From positions 1 through 31,103 of the forward strand of contig CAYMVS010000022.1 in NCBI GenBank assembly GCA_964394205.1: a stretch of 31,103 nucleotides of DNA. The letters are read 5' to 3'. Position numbers and translations under genes: made by a program. This document shows positions 1 through 7,863 of the stretch, in pieces (the stretch's first letter is position 1; every line of letters begins with the position of its first letter). The notes beneath the pieces were generated by a model. It was not told the origin of the DNA. It did no database searches and saw only the letters and a list, made by a program, of their open reading frames with translations. The DNA comes from HGM05190 sp964394205 (GTDB lineage Bacteria; Bacteroidota; Bacteroidia; Bacteroidales; Muribaculaceae).

Positions 1-364
1 TCTGCTCCGCCAGAGCCTGGAGTATCGACTGGCGGATCCACCATACGGCGTAGGAGATGAATTTGAATCCACGGGTCTCGTCAAACTTCTGGGCGGCTTT
101 GATCAGGCCGAGGTTGCCCTCGTTGATCAGGTCGGGGAGGCTGAGCCCCTGGTTCTGATACTGTTTAGCCACCGAGACGACAAATCGTAGATTGGCGCGT
201 GTCAGCTTGTCAAGAGCGCGCTGGTCGCCCTGACGGATGCGTTGAGCCAATTCCACTTCTTCCTCGACTGAGATAAGCTCCTCACGGCCAATCTCCTGGA
301 GGTATTTGTCAAGCGACGCGCTCTCGCGATTGGTGATTGATTTGGTGATTTTTAGTTGTCTCAT
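1..364 (-). CDS. rpoD: RNA polymerase primary sigma factor RpoD, N-terminal part (cut by window edge)
   Basis: This is the first 121 residues of a group 1 sigma factor, which directs core RNA polymerase to housekeeping promoters. The protein opens MRQLKITKSITNRES and has almost no acidic region 1.1, as is usual for the short Bacteroidota RpoD of roughly 290 residues. Region 1.2 is seen as YLQEIGREELISVEEE. Region 2 follows with LRFVVSVAKQYQNQG, LPDLINEGNLGLIKAA and FKFISYAVWWIRQSI, the core-binding and -10-recognition helices. The gene runs off the left edge before region 3. The start at 364 is the first ATG after a -7-like element at 390-397. It lies downstream of the ABC exporter genes but is separated from them by a hairpin at 486-520, so it is probably its own transcription unit. 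Family assignment is very secure. Confidence 0.96.
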   Translation of the reverse strand, partial: MRQLKITKSITNRESASLDKYLQEIGREELISVEEEVELAQRIRQGDQRALDKLTRANLRFVVSVAKQYQNQGLSLPDLINEGNLGLIKAAQKFDETRGFKFISYAVWWIRQSILQALAEQ

Positions 365-389
365 TTATCTGAATAGATATTTTAGCGTG

Positions 390-397
390 CAAAGGTA
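390..397 (-). promoter_or_regulatory. Bacteroidota -7 element for rpoD
   Basis: The minus strand reads TACCTTTG, matching the TAnnTTTG consensus of the Bacteroidota primary sigma factor, 26 nt before the rpoD start codon. I do not see a good TTTG at the -33 position, so only the -7 half is supported. Confidence 0.55.
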
Positions 398-485
398 ATA
401 AATTTTTTTGATACAGAAGGCTTTATTTTTCAACTTTTTATTTTGGCCTGTTTTCAAAATCGGCTGTGAGTGACGTCTATAAAAC

Positions 486-520
486 GACACAAGGCGGTGA
501 TTTGGTGCACCGCCTGTGTC
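486..520. terminator. Bidirectional Rho-independent-like terminator
   Basis: An inverted repeat (arms 486-499 and 508-520, GACACAAGGCGGTG with CACCGCCTGTGTC, one bulged base) forms a GC-rich hairpin with an 8-nt loop. The plus side is followed by two T runs (521-535) and the minus side by GTTTTAT. It sits just past the end of the ABC exporter genes, which are read leftward, and before rpoD, so its likely job is to end the exporter transcript. The rest of the 220-nt gap from 365 to 584 holds the rpoD -7 element and AT-rich leader; I see no gene. Confidence 0.7.
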
Positions 521-584
521 TTTTTAACTTTTTTTGGGCATAGGTTTGTGGTGATGTCCACCCCCCCGGGTTGCCCGGTGTCGG

Positions 585-1895
585 TTATTTATATTGTATC
601 CACTTGATAAGCTCTTTTACCGAGGGCTTTTTGCCATACATAAAGATGCCGACACGGTAGATTTTGGCCGCTACCCAGATGACGCCATAAATGGAGACGA
701 GCAAGATGACAAACGAGAGGACAATCTCCCATGTGGGGATGCCGGCCGGTACTCGGGCCATCATCACCATCGGTGAGGTAAACGGTATCATCGACAGCCA
801 GAAGGCGAGCTTTGAGGTTGGCTCGGCGGCAGCGGTCATTGAGGCGACCAGGCCGATGATGATGGGGAGGACTACAATCGTCTGCAGCTGGCCGGCGTCC
901 TGGATGTTGTCGACCGCCGAGCCGATGGCGGCATTGATGGCCGAGTAGAACAGGAAACCGCCTATGAGGAATAGGGTCAGCCACCCCATGGTGGTCAGCA
1001 GAAAATGGAGGTTGCCCAACATTGCCAGGCCCTTGAGCATCTCTATCTCCTCGGTGTCCATGGCGGTGATGTCGAGGGTTCCGGCCTGCAACTGCTGTAT
1101 CTCCATGGCGGCATCGGCAGGCATGATGGCGGGGATGATGAGGGTGACGGCGATGGTCAGCAGGATTCCCCAGAGTACTATCTGGGTCAGGGCGACGAGC
1201 CCGATGCCGATAATCTTGCCGAGCATGAGCTGGGTGGGTTTGATCGAGCTTACCATAATCTCGAGCACACGGTTGTTTTTCTCTTCAATGATGCTGGTCA
1301 TCACCATCTGGCCGTAGAGCAACAGGAACATGTAGAGCACAAATGTCAGCACGACCCCCAGGCCATAGCTGACCATGGCCGAGGCCGATTCACCCTCGTC
1401 GCGGTCGGTTCGGATGGTGGTCACCGTGACATCGCTCTCGACGTCTTTGAGTATCTGCTCGAGATTGTCGATGTTGTAGTTTTTCAGCCTCATCTGCTCG
1501 ATGGCATTGTTGACCTGACGCGTGATGTCGCCCTCGATGGTGATTGACGAGGCGCCGTTGATGTAGAGTTTCAGCGGAGCGGTGCCGGCGGTCACCGAGT
1601 CGGTTATGGCGAGCACGGCGTCAAAGTCGCCGCGGGCGAGCAGGCTGTCGACCGGCTCGTCGATGCTTTGGTAGATGATGTCTTCGGAGTTTTGCAGCAT
1701 GGGGGCGATCCGATGGGTGTCGTCGACCACAAGGATGGTCTTGGAGTCGTTGCCGGCCATCTGTAACATTATCACCGGGACAATCATCAGCGCCACCATG
1801 GCCAGGGGGGTGAGCAGCGTGGTGAGGATGAAGCTTTTCTTTGACACTCGCGTGAGATACTCACGCGAGGTGATAAGTCCTATTTTGTTTCTCAT
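585..1895 (-). CDS. NatB/ABC-2-type exporter permease
   Basis: A 436-residue integral membrane subunit of an ABC-2-type exporter, probably of the sodium-efflux NatB family (the substrate cannot be read from sequence). One transmembrane helix at about residues 25-46 is followed by a large extracytoplasmic domain (about 47-175). Five or so further helices come after it, with the conserved cytoplasmic stretch MVMTSIIEEKNNRVLEIMVS after the second helix. The start codon overlaps the stop of the ATPase gene (ATGA at 1892-1895), so the two are almost certainly co-translated and form one transporter. A terminator at 486-520 follows. Other ABC-2 roles, such as drug or lipid export, are possible. Confidence 0.88.
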   Translation of the reverse strand: MRNKIGLITSREYLTRVSKKSFILTTLLTPLAMVALMIVPVIMLQMAGNDSKTILVVDDTHRIAPMLQNSEDIIYQSIDEPVDSLLARGDFDAVLAITDSVTAGTAPLKLYINGASSITIEGDITRQVNNAIEQMRLKNYNIDNLEQILKDVESDVTVTTIRTDRDEGESASAMVSYGLGVVLTFVLYMFLLLYGQMVMTSIIEEKNNRVLEIMVSSIKPTQLMLGKIIGIGLVALTQIVLWGILLTIAVTLIIPAIMPADAAMEIQQLQAGTLDITAMDTEEIEMLKGLAMLGNLHFLLTTMGWLTLFLIGGFLFYSAINAAIGSAVDNIQDAGQLQTIVVLPIIIGLVASMTAAAEPTSKLAFWLSMIPFTSPMVMMARVPAGIPTWEIVLSFVILLVSIYGVIWVAAKIYRVGIFMYGKKPSVKELIKWIQYK

Positions 1896-2833
1896 TTCAG
1901 GTCTGATTTGGAGTCGTTGACAACACGTATGAAGATATCGTTGAGCGAGGCGACGTCGGGGTTGATGGCGCGCAGGTTGGTTGCCATGTTGGCTTGGGCG
2001 ATCAGTTGTCGAGGCTCAACGCCGGGGTTGAGACGCAGCTTGATGCGGTCGGCATCGGCAATGGGCGAGGGGTCGACGCTCACGTCGCTGACCAACGGCT
2101 CGAGTGCCGACAGCAGTTGGCGCGGGTCGCCCTCATAATCAATGGTGTAGCGCCCGTCGGAAAATTTTGAACGGATCTCTTTTACGTTGCCTGTCAAGAT
2201 GTTGTGACCCTGGTTGACAAGTGTTATGCTGTCACATATCTCTTCAACCGAGGCCATGTTGTGGGAAGAGAAGATGATGGTCGAGCCCTCGTCGCGCAGT
2301 TTGAGAATCTCGTCTTTGAGCAACTGGGCGTTGATGGGGTCAAAGCCCGAGAAGGGCTCGTCAAAGATGAGAAGCTTCGGGCGATGGAGCACCGTGATGA
2401 TGAATTGCACCTTTTGGGCCATTCCTTTTGAGAGCTCCTCGATCTTTTTGTTCCACCAGCCCGAGATTTCCATCCTCTCAAACCATTCCTTGAGCCGTGA
2501 TGTCGCCTCCTGTTTGGAGAGCCCTTTCAACCGGGCGAAGTAGACAGCCTGCTCGCCGACCTTCATTTTTTTATACAGGCCGCGCTCCTCGGGCAGATAG
2601 CCGATTGAGACAACGTCGTCCTGGGTGAGGGGATGACCGTCAAAGATGACCGTGCCGGCGTCGGGGGCCGTGATGTGGTTTATGATACGTATAAGGGTGG
2701 TTTTGCCGGCGCCGTTGGGCCCGAGCAGGCCATAGACACTGCCGCGAGGCACATCTATACTTAAATCATCAAGAGCCACTTTGCCGCCGGCAAAGGTCTT
2801 GGTGATGTTGTGAGCTTGTAAAATATATTCCAT
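1892..2833 (-). CDS. ABC exporter ATP-binding subunit (NatA/CcmA type)
   Basis: A 313-residue cytoplasmic ATPase that powers the permease at 585-1895. Visible motifs are Walker A GPNGAGKTT (residues 38-46), an ABC signature in the variant form LSKGM, Walker B LLIFDEPFSGFD, and the switch histidine in IIFSSHNMASVEE. A C-terminal extension of about 90 residues resembles the DUF4162 domain common in NatA-like ATPases. The gene is first in a two-gene operon, with a likely promoter at 2856-2884 that lies in the last codons of the PP2C gene upstream. The start MEYILQAHN is the natural one, since it begins the first strand of the nucleotide-binding fold. The transported substrate is unknown. Confidence 0.92.
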   Translation of the reverse strand: MEYILQAHNITKTFAGGKVALDDLSIDVPRGSVYGLLGPNGAGKTTLIRIINHITAPDAGTVIFDGHPLTQDDVVSIGYLPEERGLYKKMKVGEQAVYFARLKGLSKQEATSRLKEWFERMEISGWWNKKIEELSKGMAQKVQFIITVLHRPKLLIFDEPFSGFDPINAQLLKDEILKLRDEGSTIIFSSHNMASVEEICDSITLVNQGHNILTGNVKEIRSKFSDGRYTIDYEGDPRQLLSALEPLVSDVSVDPSPIADADRIKLRLNPGVEPRQLIAQANMATNLRAINPDVASLNDIFIRVVNDSKSDLK

Positions 2834-2855
2834 TCTCTCTTTTTTTAGTTTGACG

Positions 2856-2884
2856 CAAAGAGATTAAAAAAGTTTCACTTCAAA
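2856..2884 (-). promoter_or_regulatory. Likely promoter of the ABC exporter operon
   Basis: On the minus strand, TTTG (2881-2884) is followed after 17 nt by TCTCTTTG (2856-2863). The second element matches TAnnTTTG at seven of eight positions. It overlaps the 3' end of the PP2C gene. Confidence 0.4.
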
Positions 2885-3831
2885 AGGAAATGGGCTATGA
2901 GGCATATCACGAAAGTGACGGCGGCAACGATTACAAACAGTTTCTTATGGTCAGGACTGATTATTTTGGCAGGGACATCACCTGCAGCCTCCACGGGTTT
3001 TTCCTTTACAAGTTGCCTCGGGCTATCGTCGTCGATGGTGTCGACGACATGGATTATGAAAGCCGAGTGGTTGTCTTTATTGCCGGCGGTCTCGTCGATG
3101 AGCATCTTCAGGCGGGTTGTGTCGTCGGCAACCTCGCCCGAGAAGATTTGCTTGAGGCGCGTGCCGTTGTCCATCTGTTCATCCTCGAGCATGCCGTCGC
3201 TGCACATATAGAAATAATCGCCGGGCCTGACATCGGGAGTCGTGAAAACGCTTGCTTTGCAACGCAGGTCGACACCGGGCTGCATGGCGCGGGTAATCAC
3301 ATGTTTACGGGGCGAGTGGCGGGCCTCCTCGCGTGTCATCTCCCCCATTTTGACGAGGCTGTTGACAAGCGAGTGGTCTTCAGACTCATAAAGGACACGG
3401 GTGGTGGCGGCGGTGTCGCCCGGACGCAGGTGATAGATGCGGCTGTCGCCGATATGGGCCATTGTGACCCCGTCGTTGTGCAGCTTGACGAGCGTCATGG
3501 TTGTTCCCATCTTGTGGGCGGCGGGGCTGTCGTGTTTGTCAAGGGCGGTGAAAGCCGCCTCGATAGCCCTCGAGAGATCGCCGTCGGTAAACACCCCCTC
3601 GGCGTCGTGACCGTCGCCGGCAATAGAGCGGGCCATTGTCTGACACACTGTCGAGCTGGCAACCTCGCCGGCCTCGTGACCCCCCATGCCGTCACACAGC
3701 ACAAACGTGCGGCAGCCGTCGGCCGGCTCGCCGTGAGGCGGATAGAGAGAGTCTTCCTGATGGGGATTTCCATGGCTGTCAACACGTTGCCCCGGCTCCC
3801 AGATGCTATATACGTTTAGCTTGTATTTCAT
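2875..3831 (-). CDS. PP2C-family serine/threonine phosphatase with C-terminal membrane anchor
   Basis: A 318-residue PPM/PP2C phosphatase, expected to remove phosphate from Ser/Thr using two metal ions. Motifs in order are QEDS (metal Asp 27), FVLCDGMGGHEAGEVAS (Asp 47, Gly 48), MGTTMTLV, AHIGDSRIY, MYMCSDGMLE-like YFYMCSDGMLE, and a late Asn-Asp-like metal site in GNKDNHS. The last 25 residues, KLFVIVAAVTFVICLIAHFLL, form one transmembrane helix, so the enzyme is probably tethered with its catalytic domain in the cytoplasm. I chose the start at 3831 rather than an in-frame ATG at 3888, because a very good promoter (3859-3889) lies between them. No partner kinase is visible nearby. The substrate is unknown. 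Confidence 0.92.
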   Translation of the reverse strand: MKYKLNVYSIWEPGQRVDSHGNPHQEDSLYPPHGEPADGCRTFVLCDGMGGHEAGEVASSTVCQTMARSIAGDGHDAEGVFTDGDLSRAIEAAFTALDKHDSPAAHKMGTTMTLVKLHNDGVTMAHIGDSRIYHLRPGDTAATTRVLYESEDHSLVNSLVKMGEMTREEARHSPRKHVITRAMQPGVDLRCKASVFTTPDVRPGDYFYMCSDGMLEDEQMDNGTRLKQIFSGEVADDTTRLKMLIDETAGNKDNHSAFIIHVVDTIDDDSPRQLVKEKPVEAAGDVPAKIISPDHKKLFVIVAAVTFVICLIAHFLLK

Positions 3832-3858
3832 AAAAAGCTGATCTTTCACTTGAAAACA

Positions 3859-3889
3859 CAAAGTTACCACCTTGTTGTCATTTTTCAAA
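3859..3889 (-). promoter_or_regulatory. Consensus Bacteroidota promoter for the PP2C gene
   Basis: The minus strand has TTTG (3886-3889), exactly 19 nt, then TAACTTTG (3859-3866): a full match to the TTTG/TAnnTTTG consensus. It decides the start of the PP2C gene at 3831 and leaves a leader of about 20 nt. Confidence 0.75.
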
Positions 3890-3982
3890 TAATATTGACT
3901 GAAAAATACCGTCCCGCGACCGTTGCCGCCACCCCCTTTACTCCCATCGGGTCAAAGATACGGCACGGTCGATGGCGCGGGG

Positions 3983-4014
3983 GTTGCACCGGTGGTTTAA
4001 AAGTTGTAAATTTG
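3983..4014 (+). promoter_or_regulatory. Bacteroidota promoter for the GH43-ispE unit
   Basis: GTTG (3983-3986), 20 nt, then TAAATTTG (4007-4014), the latter a full match to TAnnTTTG. The GH43 start is 43 nt further on. The 225-nt gap between 3832 and 4056 therefore holds two divergent promoters and no gene I can see. Confidence 0.65.
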
Positions 4015-4056
4015 CACGACTTATAAAAACTGTAATCACCCCTAACATTTCATCTC

Positions 4057-5112
4057 ATGAAGAATATTGTCGCTGTTATGTTGGTTGGCCTTGCCGCCAC
4101 GATGTCAAATACCGTTGTTTCAGCTCAGGAGCAACCGGTAAAAGTTGCCGAGAGGTATCTCTGGCCTGCCGATTACATGGCCGACCCGGCGGCCCATTCG
4201 TTTGACGGCAAGATATACATTTATCCATCCCACGACTGGGACTCGCCTGTGAAAGATGCGACCGACGGTAATCACTTTGACATGAGAGACTATCACATAT
4301 TCTCGATTGATGGCGATTTTATGACCGGCGAGGTCACTGACCACGGTCAGGTGCTTTCACTCGACGACATCCCGTGGGCCGAGAGCAAACTGTGGGCTCC
4401 CGATGCTGCGGTCAAGGGTGACAAATACTATCTTTTTTTCTGTGCAAAAGACTCGGCCGGAGTGTTTCGCGTGGGTAATGCCGTGGGCAACACCCCCGTC
4501 GGGCCGTTCACTGTAAATCCCGACCCGATTGCCGGGACCTACAGCATCGACCCGGCGGTGTTTGAAGACAATGGTCAGTATTACATTTATATGGGAGGTC
4601 TTGGCGGCGGTCAGCTGCAGAAGTATCGCGACAATGTCTATGATGCCGACGGTCAGCTTCCGGCCAAAGACGAGGCCGCTCTGCCGGCTCGCGTCGCCCG
4701 CCTTGGTGACGACATGTCGTCGCTTGCCGAGGCTCCCCGGCCGGTGTTGATTGTCGATGCCGACGGCAATGAGCTGAAGGAGGGCGACAAGCACCGTTTC
4801 TATGAGGCATCGTGGGTGTTCAAGCGTGACGGCAGGTACTATTTCACCTACTCGACAGGCGGCTCCCACCTGTTGTGTTATGCCATTGGCGACAGCCCTT
4901 ACGGCCCGTTCACCTACGGCGGCGAGATAATGAAACCGGTCGTGGGGTGGACGACACACCACAGTATTCTTGAGCATGACGGGAAGTGGTGGATCGTGTG
5001 TCACGACTCAAAGCCCTCGGGAGGGGTTTCCCGCCTGCGCAGCATGAAGGTGCTTCCGCTCACATTCCGCCCCGACGGCTCGATTGTAACACTTGACGGC
5101 AACAAGGAATGA
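4057..5112 (+). CDS. Secreted glycoside hydrolase family 43 protein
   Basis: A 351-residue GH43-type enzyme, a five-bladed beta-propeller glycosidase that usually acts on arabinose- or xylose-containing plant polysaccharides. Residues 1-23 (MKNIVAVMLVGLAATM..VVSA) are a signal peptide, so it acts in the periplasm or outside. The three expected acids are visible: Asp 43 in MADPAAH (general base), Asp 165 in SIDPAVF (pKa modulator), and Glu 250 in YEASWVF (general acid). There is no extra carbohydrate-binding domain, and no SusC/SusD pair lies nearby, so this is not part of a visible polysaccharide utilisation locus. Its stop codon overlaps the ispE start (ATGA, 5109-5112). Arabinofuranosidase and xylosidase cannot be told apart here. 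Confidence 0.9.
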   Translation: MKNIVAVMLVGLAATMSNTVVSAQEQPVKVAERYLWPADYMADPAAHSFDGKIYIYPSHDWDSPVKDATDGNHFDMRDYHIFSIDGDFMTGEVTDHGQVLSLDDIPWAESKLWAPDAAVKGDKYYLFFCAKDSAGVFRVGNAVGNTPVGPFTVNPDPIAGTYSIDPAVFEDNGQYYIYMGGLGGGQLQKYRDNVYDADGQLPAKDEAALPARVARLGDDMSSLAEAPRPVLIVDADGNELKEGDKHRFYEASWVFKRDGRYYFTYSTGGSHLLCYAIGDSPYGPFTYGGEIMKPVVGWTTHHSILEHDGKWWIVCHDSKPSGGVSRLRSMKVLPLTFRPDGSIVTLDGNKE

Positions 5113-5948
5113 TACTGTTTCCCGGTTGTAAGATCAACATAGGGCTCGATATCCTCAGGCGACGCCCCGATGGCTACCATGACATAGAGACTGTGATGAT
5201 GCCCGTGGGGTGGAGCGACATCCTCGAGATGGTTCCGGCAGCCGATGGCGAGCCGACGACTCTCACCGTGACCGGGCGCCATGTTGCTTGCCCTACCGAA
5301 AAAAATCTGGTGATGAAAGCCTGGCGGGCGCTTGAGGCTGCTTTAGGTGCCGAGCTTCCCGCCACGGCAATCTATCTGCACAAGATTGTTCCCGACGGAG
5401 CCGGCCTTGGTGGCGGCTCGGCCGACGCTGCCTTTACCCTTGTCGGGGCCAACCGTCTGTGGCAGCTTGGTCTCGACGACAGTTATTTGGCTGAGGTAGG
5501 GGCGAGTGTCGGTGCCGACTGCCCTCTGTTTATCCATAACCGGCCGATGCTCGCCACGGGCACCGGGACAACTTTGACCCCGGTCGAGATTGGCCTCGGG
5601 GGCGTTGTTGTGGCCATTGTCAAGCCTGCCGAGAGTGTGCCGACAGCCGCGGCCTATGCCGGGGTCACGCCCCGGGTTCCCGTCACGCCGCTGTCGGAGC
5701 GGCTCGCCGGCGGTGTCGACTCGTGGCGCGGGAGTGTGGTGAATGACTTTGAGGCAACGGTCGGCAGGCAGCTGCCTGTGGTCGAGTCGATAAAGAGCAA
5801 GCTCTATGACATGGGCGCTCTCTATGCAGCCATGTCAGGGTCGGGATCGGCGGTCTACGGCCTGTTTGCGGGTGAGGTCGGGGCTGAGCGTTTACAGTCA
5901 TTGTTCCCCTCAATGACCGTCTGGACGGGCACTCTCGATACCGATTGA
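5109..5948 (+). CDS. ispE: 4-diphosphocytidyl-2-C-methyl-D-erythritol kinase IspE
   Basis: A 279-residue cytoplasmic GHMP kinase that phosphorylates CDP-methylerythritol in the MEP route to isoprenoid precursors. The GHMP motifs are clear: N-terminal substrate Lys 8 in GCKINIGL, the glycine-rich ATP loop GAGLGGGSADAA (residues 97-108), Asp 137 in GADCPLF, and the C-terminal motif AMSGSGSAVYGLF. Length matches the family. It starts inside the GH43 stop codon with a 4-base overlap, which suggests translational coupling to a gene of unrelated function. No terminator is evident between its end and grpE. Confidence 0.95.
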   Translation: MILFPGCKINIGLDILRRRPDGYHDIETVMMPVGWSDILEMVPAADGEPTTLTVTGRHVACPTEKNLVMKAWRALEAALGAELPATAIYLHKIVPDGAGLGGGSADAAFTLVGANRLWQLGLDDSYLAEVGASVGADCPLFIHNRPMLATGTGTTLTPVEIGLGGVVVAIVKPAESVPTAAAYAGVTPRVPVTPLSERLAGGVDSWRGSVVNDFEATVGRQLPVVESIKSKLYDMGALYAAMSGSGSAVYGLFAGEVGAERLQSLFPSMTVWTGTLDTD

Positions 5949-6005
5949 ACGTTATTGTGGGAATTTTGTTATTTTTATAAAAGAATAATGTGTCAAAACA
6001 TGAGT

Positions 6006-6022
6006 TTGGCAAAGTTTTTGTT
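6006..6022 (+). promoter_or_regulatory. Sigma-54-like -24/-12 promoter in front of grpE
   Basis: TTGGCA (6006-6011), 6 nt, then TTGTT (6018-6022). This matches the RpoN consensus TTGGCA-N6-TTGCW except for one base, with correct spacing between the GG and G(C) doublets. No TAnnTTTG element is seen in the 106-nt leader (5949-6054). Transcription would start near 6033, about 22 nt before the grpE ATG. Confidence 0.45.
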
Positions 6023-6054
6023 ATAGGAATAATCAGATAAAACAAGAAATAGAC

Positions 6055-6669
6055 ATGCTTAACAATAAATCATCAAAGAGAGCCGGCGAGCCTATCAGAC
6101 AGGAGGCTCCCGACATGGAGATAGATTCCGACGTAGAGGAGATGGTCGATGAAAATCAGGCAAACAGCGATGTTGAAGAGGTCGAGGCCGAGGAGTTGAC
6201 CGAGGTTGAGACTTTGCAGAAACAGCTGCTGGAGACACAGATAGCTCTTGAAAAGGAGAAAAAAGAGTATATGTTTCTGATGGCCGAGTTTGACAATTTC
6301 CGTAAGCGCACCATGCGCGAGAAAAGCGATATCATCAAAAACGCCGCCGAGAGCGCCATGAAAGGCCTTCTCCCGATTGTCGACGACATGGAGCGTGGTC
6401 TCGAGGCAAATAAGGCGAGCGACAATGCCGAGGCCATAAAGGAGGGCATGGAGCTGATTTATAACAAAATGGTGAAATACCTGGCATCAAACGGTGTCAA
6501 GGCGATCGACAGCACCGGTAAAGATTTTGACCCCGAGATGCACAATGCCATAGCGATGGTGCCGGTTGACGATGAGTCACAAAAAGGCAAGGTGATAGAC
6601 ACGCCCACAAAGGGTTACACGATAAACGACAAGGTGTTGCGTCACGCGATGGTTGCCGTCGGTCAATAA
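6055..6669 (+). CDS. grpE: Nucleotide exchange factor GrpE
   Basis: A 204-residue DnaK co-chaperone that speeds ADP release from DnaK. An acidic, disordered N-terminus (about residues 15-55, rich in Glu and Asp) leads into the long dimerising helix with the family segments FLMAEFDNFRKRTMREK and LLPIVDDMERGLE. The C-terminal beta-wing carries DPEMHNAIAMVPVDD and VLRHAMVAVGQ. It is followed after 15 nt by dnaJ; dnaK itself is not in the window. The start at 6055 is the first ATG after the likely promoter. An internal start at the later Met (EIDSDVEEM) would only shorten the disordered tail. Confidence 0.95.
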   Translation: MLNNKSSKRAGEPIRQEAPDMEIDSDVEEMVDENQANSDVEEVEAEELTEVETLQKQLLETQIALEKEKKEYMFLMAEFDNFRKRTMREKSDIIKNAAESAMKGLLPIVDDMERGLEANKASDNAEAIKEGMELIYNKMVKYLASNGVKAIDSTGKDFDPEMHNAIAMVPVDDESQKGKVIDTPTKGYTINDKVLRHAMVAVGQ

Positions 6670-6684
6670 AAAAACAGAAGCGTC

Positions 6685-7863
6685 ATGGCAGAAAAGAGAG
6701 ACTATTATGAGGTGCTCGGTGTGAGCAAGACGGCTACCGCCGATGAGATAAAAAAGGCCTACCGAAAGATGGCCATCAAGTATCACCCTGATAAAAATCC
6801 GGGTGACAAGGCTGCTGAAGAGAAATTCAAGGAGGCAGCCGAGGCATACGACGTTCTGTCAAACGATGAGAAACGTCAGCGTTACGATCAGTTTGGCCAC
6901 TCTATGGGCCCGCAAGGCTTTGGAGGTGGAGGTGCCGGTTATGAAGGTTTCCATGCCGGAGGTTTCACGATGGAGGATATCTTCTCGCAATTCGGCGACA
7001 TTTTCGGTGGCCGGTTTGGCGGCATGGGTGGCTTTGAAAGCGCCGGTGGCCGTGCAACGGGTCGCAAGCGTGTGCGTCGTGGCAGCGATGTGCGCATCAC
7101 TCTGAAGCTCACCCTTGAAGATATCGCCAAGGGTGTCGACAAAACATTGAAGATACCGGTTCTGGTGGCCGACCCCGACTGTAAGGGGACGGGAGCTAAA
7201 GACGGCACTTCCTTCACCACCTGTCCGACTTGTCACGGGCAGGGAACGGTGGTGAGCCAGGAGCAGAGTTTCTTTGGCGTGACCAACCGTCATGTGGTCT
7301 GTCCCCGCTGTCAGGGCGAGGGTAAGATCATATCACAGCAGTGTGACCACTGCCACGGCGAGGGTGTGATACGCAGCGAGCAGACAGTCTCGTTCCATAT
7401 CGACCCGGGCGTGACCAACGGCATGACGCTCACCCTCCCCGACAAGGGTAATGCAGCTCTCAATGGCGGCCAGAACGGTGACCTGCTCGTGCTTATCGAG
7501 GAGTTACCCCATCCCGACCTAATCCGCGACGGTAATGATGTGATATACAATCTGATGCTCGATATTCCTACAGCCACGTTGGGTGGCAGTGTCGAGGTGC
7601 CCACACTCACCGGACGTGCCCGCCTGAAGATTGCTCCGGGCACTCAGCCGGGCAAGGTGTTGCGTTTGCGCGGCAAAGGTCTGCCCGAGTATGGCCGTGG
7701 CAATGTGGGCGACGAGCTCATCAATGTGATGGTCTACATTCCCGAGACTCTTAATGACGACGAGCGCAAGGCAATAGAGTCGTTGAAAGATGCGCCCGAC
7801 ATCAAACCGACCGAAAGCGTCAAAAAACGCATTTTCAGTAAATTAAAACATATCTTCGACTGA
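6685..7863 (+). CDS. dnaJ: Chaperone DnaJ (Hsp40) with an altered first zinc motif
   Basis: A 392-residue type I Hsp40 that stimulates the DnaK ATPase and delivers substrates. Domains in order are the J domain with HPD at residues 34-36, a Gly/Phe-rich linker (about 72-125), a cysteine-rich zinc domain (about 160-235), and the C-terminal substrate-binding domains ending in KRIFSKLKHIFD. Zinc motifs 2-4 are intact (CPTCHGQG, CPRCQGEG, CDHCHGEG). Motif 1 reads DPDCKGTG, with Asp 163 where the first Cys is expected, so zinc centre I (motifs 1 and 4) has only three cysteines. The gene lies between grpE (15-nt gap) and rmuC (TGATG overlap). Confidence 0.96.
   Translation: MAEKRDYYEVLGVSKTATADEIKKAYRKMAIKYHPDKNPGDKAAEEKFKEAAEAYDVLSNDEKRQRYDQFGHSMGPQGFGGGGAGYEGFHAGGFTMEDIFSQFGDIFGGRFGGMGGFESAGGRATGRKRVRRGSDVRITLKLTLEDIAKGVDKTLKIPVLVADPDCKGTGAKDGTSFTTCPTCHGQGTVVSQEQSFFGVTNRHVVCPRCQGEGKIISQQCDHCHGEGVIRSEQTVSFHIDPGVTNGMTLTLPDKGNAALNGGQNGDLLVLIEELPHPDLIRDGNDVIYNLMLDIPTATLGGSVEVPTLTGRARLKIAPGTQPGKVLRLRGKGLPEYGRGNVGDELINVMVYIPETLNDDERKAIESLKDAPDIKPTESVKKRIFSKLKHIFD

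Noticed and set aside
3832..3888. A longer PP2C N-terminus starting at 3888
   Set aside because: A full consensus promoter (3859-3889) falls within it, so those codons would not be transcribed from that promoter.
5949..6054. A CIRCE-type (HrcA) inverted repeat before grpE
   Set aside because: I looked for the TTAGCACTC-type arms and found none.
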